Both the position numbers and the translations under genes were made by a program. A model generated the notes under the pieces. The model did no database searches. It saw nothing but the letters and a program-made list of their open reading frames with translations, and was not told the origin of the DNA. A stretch of DNA of 46,494 bases from Ruminococcus sp. GTDB taxonomy: Bacteria > Bacillota > Clostridia > Oscillospirales > Acutalibacteraceae. Shown here piece by piece: positions 42,209 through 46,494 of the stretch (within the stretch, counting starts at the first letter, position 1; every line of letters starts with the position of its first letter). The stretch lies in contig JAFRBX010000037.1 in NCBI GenBank assembly GCA_017404665.1, positions 1 to 46,494 on the forward strand, read 5' to 3'.

Positions 42209-42699
42209 GTCAATACAAGGTTGTACACTGCAACATCAACGGCAAAAATGTTGAGAAAGCCGTGGATGTACGAGCCTCGCTTACCGATATGCTGAGAAAC
42301 GAATACCATCTGACCTCCGTAAAAAAGGGCTGCGAGGTCGGCGAATGCGGCGCGTGTAATGTTCTGATAGACGGAGAGGCGTTCAACTCCTGTATTTACC
42401 TTGCTGTATGGGCAGAGGGAAAACATATCAGGACGCTGGAAGGCTTAGCAGAGCCGGACGGAAGGCTCTCGGATATCCAGCAGGCATTCATAGAAGAAAC
42501 TGCGATCCAGTGCGGCTTCTGTACTCCGGGCTTTATTATGACGGCAGTAGAGATATTAGAAGCAAACAAACTATATACCGATGACGAACTGAGAAAACTC
42601 CTGTCGGGACACCTCTGTCGTTGTACGGGATATGAAAATATATTTCGGGCGGTTAAAAAAACAATGTATAACAGGTTAGGCAAACCAATTGATTTTTAG
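42205..42699 (+). CDS. xdhC: Xanthine dehydrogenase 2Fe-2S subunit
   Basis: A 164-residue subunit with two clusters: Cys43, 48, 51, 63 (CEVGECGAC) and Cys103, 106, 138, 140 (CGFC...CRC). It is the electron link between xdhA and xdhB. The ATG overlaps the xdhB stop. Confidence 0.92.
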   Translation: MSQYKVVHCNINGKNVEKAVDVRASLTDMLRNEYHLTSVKKGCEVGECGACNVLIDGEAFNSCIYLAVWAEGKHIRTLEGLAEPDGRLSDIQQAFIEETAIQCGFCTPGFIMTAVEILEANKLYTDDELRKLLSGHLCRCTGYENIFRAVKKTMYNRLGKPIDF

Positions 42700-42802
42700 T
42701 GAATGATGCACACGCTGTTAAGACTATCAGATCGTTTGGTATTCTGATGAAACAATCGCAACATTCGGTGAGAAGATAAGCAACACAGGAGAAACTGCCG
42801 TC

Positions 42803-43184
42803 CTTTGAAAACAACGACCAATATCCAAAGGAAACCATCGGAGGCATGACCTCTCAGCTCGTTATCCATTTTGTGAAGCCGGAAGAAATGGGCTTTGAGC
42901 CGAAAGTCATGGAAGAGAATCACATCTCAACGATCGTTTGCAGTCATGTGGGCTTGAAGGGACTGTTCAACCATACTGAGATGGCGCACCTGTTCAAGCA
43001 GACAGATGATGGATTATATATGTTCAGCCGATTCTGGATGGGCAAGCCCATTAAATTGAAAGCTGTGCGTAGAAAAATCATGACCGAAAAAATGGTGCGC
43101 GGAATGGCGAAGCATTGCTGTATCGAATACAGAAATCTTGCTCAGATTCTTCCCGCTTTATACGCTGAATACGGTAATGAATGA
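42803..43184 (+). pseudogene. DAPG-hydrolase (PhlG)-like C-terminal fragment
   Basis: The open frame from 42846 gives 112 residues: GFEPKVMEENHISTIVCSH, then MAHLFKQTDDGLYMFSRFWM, typical of the second half of DAPG-hydrolase-family proteins (~250 residues). The same frame upstream still reads as protein (EKLPSFENNDQYPKETIGG) back to about 42803, where it meets a stop. The ATG at 42846 has no spaced ribosome binding site, so the gene is 5'-truncated. It directly follows xdhC. Confidence 0.55.
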
Positions 43185-43188
43185 GAGA

Positions 43189-43225
43189 ACTCCCGACCGC
43201 CGGATCTTTATCGGCAGTCGGGAGT
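43189..43225. terminator. Convergent terminator-like hairpin
   Basis: ACTCCCGAC-GCCG pairs with CGGC-GTCGGGAGT between the hydrolase remnant and the convergent nitroreductase. Confidence 0.6.
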
Positions 43226-43241
43226 AGTATTATGCAATCTA

Positions 43242-43811
43242 TTATTCCACATATACGATGTTGTCAGGATTGTCGGGATATGCCTTATGCGGCGCGGTAT
43301 CGTTCGTATAGCCGAACACGACCACACAGACAGCCTGTGCTCCGAGGATCGGCAGCTTGGCAGCATCGTGGATCTTCAAAATATCGAAAGCCATCGTAGG
43401 AGTGACGAGATAGCAGGAGCCGAGCCCGAGCTCTGTCGCGGCTATCAGCATATTCTGTGCGGCGCAGGCGGCGTTTTGCGTTGCCATCGCCTGAGTCAAC
43501 GGCTTGTCATCAATATCTGTAGACACAACTACCGCGACAGGCGCGCCGTAAATCGGATCATATGCGTCGTTATTTCCGAGCTTTTCGAGCATAGGATTGC
43601 CGGACTTTCTCATCCTCTCCTTTGTGCCTTCCGAGATCTGTGCCAAAAGCTCCTTGTTACTGATTGCATTGAAGTAGACTTCTCCCGCCATTGGCGTGCC
43701 GGCAGCCATATAACCCGCTTCGACGATCGCCTTGATCTTCTCGGGCTCGACAGGCTTATCAAGGTAAGTTCTGACGCTTTTTCTGGTTTTGATTGCTTCC
43801 ATTGTATTCAT
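43242..43811 (-). CDS. Nitroreductase family protein
   Basis: A 189-residue FMN enzyme: AIKTRKSVRTYLDKPV at the start (FMN phosphate contact), AGTPMAGE, and ELGLGSCYLVTP near the end. It uses NAD(P)H on nitro or quinone substrates. Its partner regulator HxlR is divergent. CGGAGG precedes the ATG. Confidence 0.85.
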   Translation of the reverse strand: MNTMEAIKTRKSVRTYLDKPVEPEKIKAIVEAGYMAAGTPMAGEVYFNAISNKELLAQISEGTKERMRKSGNPMLEKLGNNDAYDPIYGAPVAVVVSTDIDDKPLTQAMATQNAACAAQNMLIAATELGLGSCYLVTPTMAFDILKIHDAAKLPILGAQAVCVVVFGYTNDTAPHKAYPDNPDNIVYVE

Positions 43812-43841
43812 AATAGTTACCTCCGTAATGAAATAATATAG

Positions 43842-43913
43842 TTGACAACCGATTGCGTCTAAATTATAATATAGTAATAAAAACTTTTCAAGTACGCAGT
43901 TTTAACTTACTTG
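43842..43913. promoter_or_regulatory. Bidirectional promoter with overlapping -10 boxes and HxlR-type operator
   Basis: Plus: TTGACA (43842-43847), 17 bp, TATAAT (43865-43870), towards hxlR. Minus: TTGAAA (43886-43891), 17 bp, TATAAT (43863-43868), towards the nitroreductase. The two -10 boxes share ATTATAAT. An inverted repeat CAAGTA-N13-TACTTG (43889-43913) covers the minus -35 and is a candidate operator. Confidence 0.8.
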
Positions 43914-43940
43914 GTAATCATAAACTTATCGGAGGAAAAG

Positions 43941-44279
43941 ATGAATAAAAGCATAGATATTATCCCGGAAGAAGTGGCGAATTGTCCGATCTATAAGACG
44001 ATGGAGATATTTCAGGGCAAATGGAACGCTTGGATTCTTTTTGAACTCGGCAGGAACGAAACGATGCGCTTCGGCGAGCTGAGAAAAGCCATCCCGAATA
44101 TCTCGAATACCGTGCTGACGACCACCTTGCGCGACTTAGAGGAACGAGGATTGGTGAACAGAATTCAATTCAATGAGATTCCGCCTCATGTCGAATACTC
44201 CGCCACAGAGAGTGCAAAGGACCTAAAAGAGGTGTTCTCCGCTATGTGGGTATGGGGCGAGAAGCATGTTAAGAATTGA
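43941..44279 (+). CDS. HxlR-family transcriptional regulator
   Basis: A 112-residue winged-helix protein: NCPIYKTMEIFQGKWNAWIL with the family cysteine, FGELRKAIPNISNTVLTTTLRDLEERGLV as helix-turn-helix and SATESAKDL wing. Several HxlR proteins (YodB, HypR) sense quinones or disulfide stress and control a nearby nitroreductase, which fits here. GGAGGAAAAG selects the ATG at 43941. Confidence 0.87.
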   Translation: MNKSIDIIPEEVANCPIYKTMEIFQGKWNAWILFELGRNETMRFGELRKAIPNISNTVLTTTLRDLEERGLVNRIQFNEIPPHVEYSATESAKDLKEVFSAMWVWGEKHVKN

Positions 44280-44351
44280 TGATATTTTAAAGACGATAGT
44301 CTGACATTGTTTCTTGAATCGGCAAGATATTGAATCGTGCGGAGGTTACTG

Positions 44352-44795
44352 ATGGTATTTATTTCAAAATATTTTGATGAGCTGACAATAACCGAACTGT
44401 ATGAAATTCTGCGGGCAAGAGCAGAGATATTTGTCGTCGAGCAAAAATGTCCGTATCAGGATCTTGACGGCGTCGATGACCGTTTTCTTCATGTGTTTTA
44501 TGAAGAAAACGGCAAGGTCATCGCATATCTGCGCGCCTATGTAAAAGAACAAGATGTTGTTCAAATGGGGCGTGTCCTGACGATCGAGCATGGAAAGGGT
44601 CTGGGCGGAAAGCTCCTGAAAGATGGGATCGAGCAAATACGGCAAATCTTTCACCCAAAGCAAATCTACATCGAAGCACAGTGCTATGCTGCAGGCTACT
44701 ATGAACGCGAGGGTTTCAAAATCTGCTCCGAGGAGTTTTTAGAGGACGGCATCCCTCATGTGCAGATGATATTGGATATTGATGATAATGTATAG
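44352..44795 (+). CDS. ElaA-like GNAT acetyltransferase
   Basis: A 147-residue protein: LYEILRARAEIFVVEQKCPYQDLDGVD is the ElaA/GNAT start, then VVQMGRVLTIEHGKGLGGKLL with the acetyl-CoA loop and AQCYAAGYYEREGF. The substrate is unknown. GCGGAGG supports ATG 44352. Nine bases before the next GNAT gene. Confidence 0.82.
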   Translation: MVFISKYFDELTITELYEILRARAEIFVVEQKCPYQDLDGVDDRFLHVFYEENGKVIAYLRAYVKEQDVVQMGRVLTIEHGKGLGGKLLKDGIEQIRQIFHPKQIYIEAQCYAAGYYEREGFKICSEEFLEDGIPHVQMILDIDDNV

Positions 44796-44803
44796 GAGCT
44801 TTT

Positions 44804-45313
44804 ATGGAAATCAGAAAATCTACCTTTGACGATCTTGACAAAATCATGAAAATCTACGCCTACGCAAGAGAATTCATGGCACAGACCGGCAATCCCAAGC
44901 AGTGGGGCGCTGTCGGCTGGCCTCCTCGTCGGGTGATCGAGAATGATATCAAAATCGGAAAGAGCTATGTTTGTATCGATCACGGCAGGATCGCCGCGGT
45001 GTTCTTCTTCGATCATGGAAAGGATATCGACCCGTGCTATGCTGTGATCGAGGGAGGAAGATGGCTCAGCGACAGTCCCTACGGAGTCGTTCATCGGATT
45101 GCCTCGGCAAAGGGCACAAAGGGAGCGGGCGCCTTCTGTATCAACTGGGCATATGAACAATGCGGACATCTGCGGATGGACACGCATGGGGACAATATCA
45201 TCATGCAAAATCTTCTCAGAAAGCTCGGATTTCAATATTGCGGTATCATCCATGTGCAGGAGGATAACGATCCGCGCGTTGCATATGAGAAGATCGGATC
45301 TGTCGAACAGTAA
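44804..45313 (+). CDS. GNAT family N-acetyltransferase
   Basis: A 169-residue protein: MEIRKSTFDDLDKIMKIYAY, GNPKQWGAVGWP, and late MDTHGDNIIMQNLLRKLGF, common GNAT features. The acetyl-CoA loop is weaker than usual. It is in an operon with the ElaA-like gene. Confidence 0.8.
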   Translation: MEIRKSTFDDLDKIMKIYAYAREFMAQTGNPKQWGAVGWPPRRVIENDIKIGKSYVCIDHGRIAAVFFFDHGKDIDPCYAVIEGGRWLSDSPYGVVHRIASAKGTKGAGAFCINWAYEQCGHLRMDTHGDNIIMQNLLRKLGFQYCGIIHVQEDNDPRVAYEKIGSVEQ

Positions 45314-45404
45314 GAAAGAAGCTATCAATAAACGCACGGCGTTTGTATATACGGGTGGGCACCTACCGTGAAGTCAGGCCGAATATCACTTTGGAGGAAA
45401 TGCT

Positions 45405-45836
45405 ATGTTTTCTTATGTATGGCCGATAGCACTGGTAGTGCTGTCGAATGTTGTTTATCAAATCTGCGCGAAGTCCGTGCCGGACGGTCTCAACCCATTT
45501 GCCGCGCTGACGGTGACTTACCTTGTCGGCGCATTAGCGAGTACGGTATTTTTCTGCGCCCAGACGAAAAGTGTCAATATTATCAAGGAGTTCGGCAAGC
45601 TGAACTGGGCGCCGTTCGTGCTTGGTCTGGTGATCGTCGGCTTGGAGGTTGGCTTCATCTATGCTTATAAAGCGGGATGGACGGTCAGCACCGCAGCGCT
45701 TGTACAGGGCGTTGCGCTCGCGGTGATCCTGATCTTCGTTGGATGGCTGCTCTACAAAGAAGCCATCACTTGGAATAAGCTGGTGGGCATTGCGATCTGC
45801 ATCGTGGGCTTATTCTTCATCAATCACAGGTTTTAG
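45405..45836 (+). CDS. Half-size EamA/SMR-like transporter
   Basis: A 143-residue membrane protein with four to five helices; it ends GWLLYKEAITWNKLVGIAICIVGLFFIN, the EamA C-terminal pattern. Being half the length of usual ten-helix DMT transporters, it would need to dimerise. The substrate is unknown. TTTGGAGGAAATGCT precedes the ATG. Confidence 0.78.
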   Translation: MFSYVWPIALVVLSNVVYQICAKSVPDGLNPFAALTVTYLVGALASTVFFCAQTKSVNIIKEFGKLNWAPFVLGLVIVGLEVGFIYAYKAGWTVSTAALVQGVALAVILIFVGWLLYKEAITWNKLVGIAICIVGLFFINHRF

Positions 45837-45847
45837 GAGAATAAAAC

Positions 45848-46003
45848 ATGGTATCAATCAGGCAATATGCAGAAGATGACCTGCCGTGGATGATAGCTGT
45901 CTGGAACGAGGTCGTCGAGGACGGGATCACGCATACTGTCACTCACTCGCACAGCCATCAGCATATTCTGAATGAAGAAAAATATGATCATCGGCATGAA
46001 TAA
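45848..46003 (+). pseudogene. Truncated GNAT acetyltransferase
   Basis: 51 codons: MVSIRQYAEDDLPWMIAVWN then EVVEDGI is a good GNAT N-terminus, but it switches to a His-rich tail (THTVTHSHSHQHILNEEK) and stops. A real gene would be ~160 residues. AGGAGAA between the EamA stop and the ATG shows it was an operon member. The loss adjoins an IS-related region. Confidence 0.55.
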
Positions 46004-46061
46004 ATGGGGTTCTGTTGGGAAATACATTATATGGTATTTATCAATGGATAATATATAAACC

Positions 46062-46128
46062 GATACAGATCAACGGCTGCTTGGAATAGCTCTAAAACGT
46101 CCAGAATTCAGCCGTATCGCGTTTTTTT
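46062..46128 (+). terminator. Complex terminator-like hairpin with CRISPR-repeat-like motif
   Basis: GATAC and ACGGCTG (46062-46079) pair with CAGCCGTATC (46109-46118), followed by GCGTTTTTTT. The reverse complement of 46083-46098 reads GTTTTAGAGCTATTCC, like the first bases of type II-A CRISPR repeats. There is no second copy. Confidence 0.5.
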
Positions 46129-46365
46129 GAAAAGGTAAGGTGATTTGACTGCCTTTTTGATTTTTGACTCAAAAATGCTGATAAAAAGTGGGCTTTTGGC
46201 TCAGAAAGCCAGTGTTTAAGCCATTTCTCACGCTAAATGACTGTTTTGAAATTTCACTTGAGGTTTAACAAATCTGTGGGGCAGTTGTAACACACATTCT
46301 TATATACTAAGGTAAAATGCTTACCTACTCATTTTTGAGTCCCAAAACACAGATAATACTAAGTA
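46129..46365. other. IS end region, no gene
   Basis: AT-rich DNA containing GACTCAAAAATG on the plus strand (about 46167) and inverted near 46343, plus a hairpin GGCTTT...AAAGCC (about 46191-46210). This is probably the 3' flank and terminal repeat of the IS at the edge; exact ends were not found. Confidence 0.35.
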
Positions 46366-46494
46366 TCAATTAAATGCTTTAACAATCCAGTCTCTTGCAG
46401 TAATGCTCTTAATGGTTTCAGGGGAAATAATGCGGATGGTATCACACAAGCGATCAACGACTTTGTTGAGAGTCTGAAAGATCTCGTTTCTGAA
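46366..46494 (-). CDS. IS630-family transposase, C-terminus (cut by window edge)
   Basis: 42 codons are visible. NKVVDRLCDTIRIISPETIK followed by SITARDWIVKAFN is typical of the end of IS630-type DDE transposases. The catalytic part lies outside the window, so completeness cannot be judged. Confidence 0.7.
   Translation of the reverse strand, partial: FRNEIFQTLNKVVDRLCDTIRIISPETIKSITARDWIVKAFN

Noticed and set aside
46062-46128. CRISPR array or tracrRNA
   Set aside because: A single repeat-like half-motif with no spacing partner and no cas gene in the window; reported only as an orphan motif.

Overview
The window looks like chromosome of a gut-type anaerobic Firmicute, probably Oscillospirales/Ruminococcaceae. 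The basis is mid-GC DNA, strong AGGAGG-type ribosome binding sites, consensus TTGACA-17-TATAAT promoters, an SPKTG-type sorting signal with a class B sortase, iorAB-paaK amino-acid fermentation genes, a two-gene Suf system, and a complete selenium-dependent molybdenum hydroxylase locus. No phage, CRISPR array, tRNA or complete rRNA gene is visible. The left edge holds the promoter and leader of a probable rRNA operon transcribed leftward out of the window. The right edge cuts into an IS630-like transposase.

Layout. 1-511: rRNA-type leader and promoter (minus). 512-5570: cytidylate-kinase-like protein (plus), then four minus-strand genes (DUF2974 lipase-like membrane protein, TtcA-like PP-loop enzyme, alpha/beta-hydrolase lipoprotein, TMEM175-like channel), with two REP-like palindromes between them. 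5645-7484: sufC-sufB operon. 7488-10411: small membrane protein, flavodoxin-like reductase and a divergent guaA whose glutaminase nucleophile is Gly instead of Cys. 10776-12618: wall-anchored acidic protein and class B sortase. 12660-12823: a 150-bp MITE with perfect 19-bp ends and a 7-bp target duplication. 12851-13755: TerB-like protein and small unknowns. 14154-17772: iorA-iorB-paaK. 17962-19973 (minus): DUF362, ECF S component, DUF1893. 20103-21706: esterase lipoprotein and PNPOx/NimA-like flavoprotein. 21835-24031: OhrR, glutathione peroxidase and Mn-type CDF exporter, with a palindromic operator inside the promoter. 24075-28708: DUF5131, MacB-like ABC transporter, HMA metal-binding protein. 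28709-29641: a decayed stretch with gene remnants and a second MITE-like element.

29651-42699 is the core accessory region: a selenium-dependent molybdenum hydroxylase system. A back-to-back promoter pair drives a ModE/LysR-type HTH regulator plus cysteine desulfurase-like enzyme to the left, and DUF3343-yqeC-yqeB-selD to the right; yedE-yedF follows from its own promoter. Next come a fused 2Fe-2S/molybdopterin selenium-type xanthine dehydrogenase, the MocA/YgfJ-type maturation enzyme on the opposite strand, and a three-subunit xanthine dehydrogenase (xdhABC). By family knowledge, the desulfurase-like enzyme, DUF3343, YedE and YedF would handle selenium or sulfur, SelD makes selenophosphate, and YqeB/YqeC/YgfJ help mature the cofactor of the two hydroxylases.

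42700-46494: truncated DAPG-hydrolase-like remnant, nitroreductase and HxlR regulator sharing one bidirectional promoter, two GNAT acetyltransferases, a half-size EamA transporter, a truncated GNAT, a structured terminator containing a motif like the start of type II CRISPR repeats, and the IS630-like fragment.
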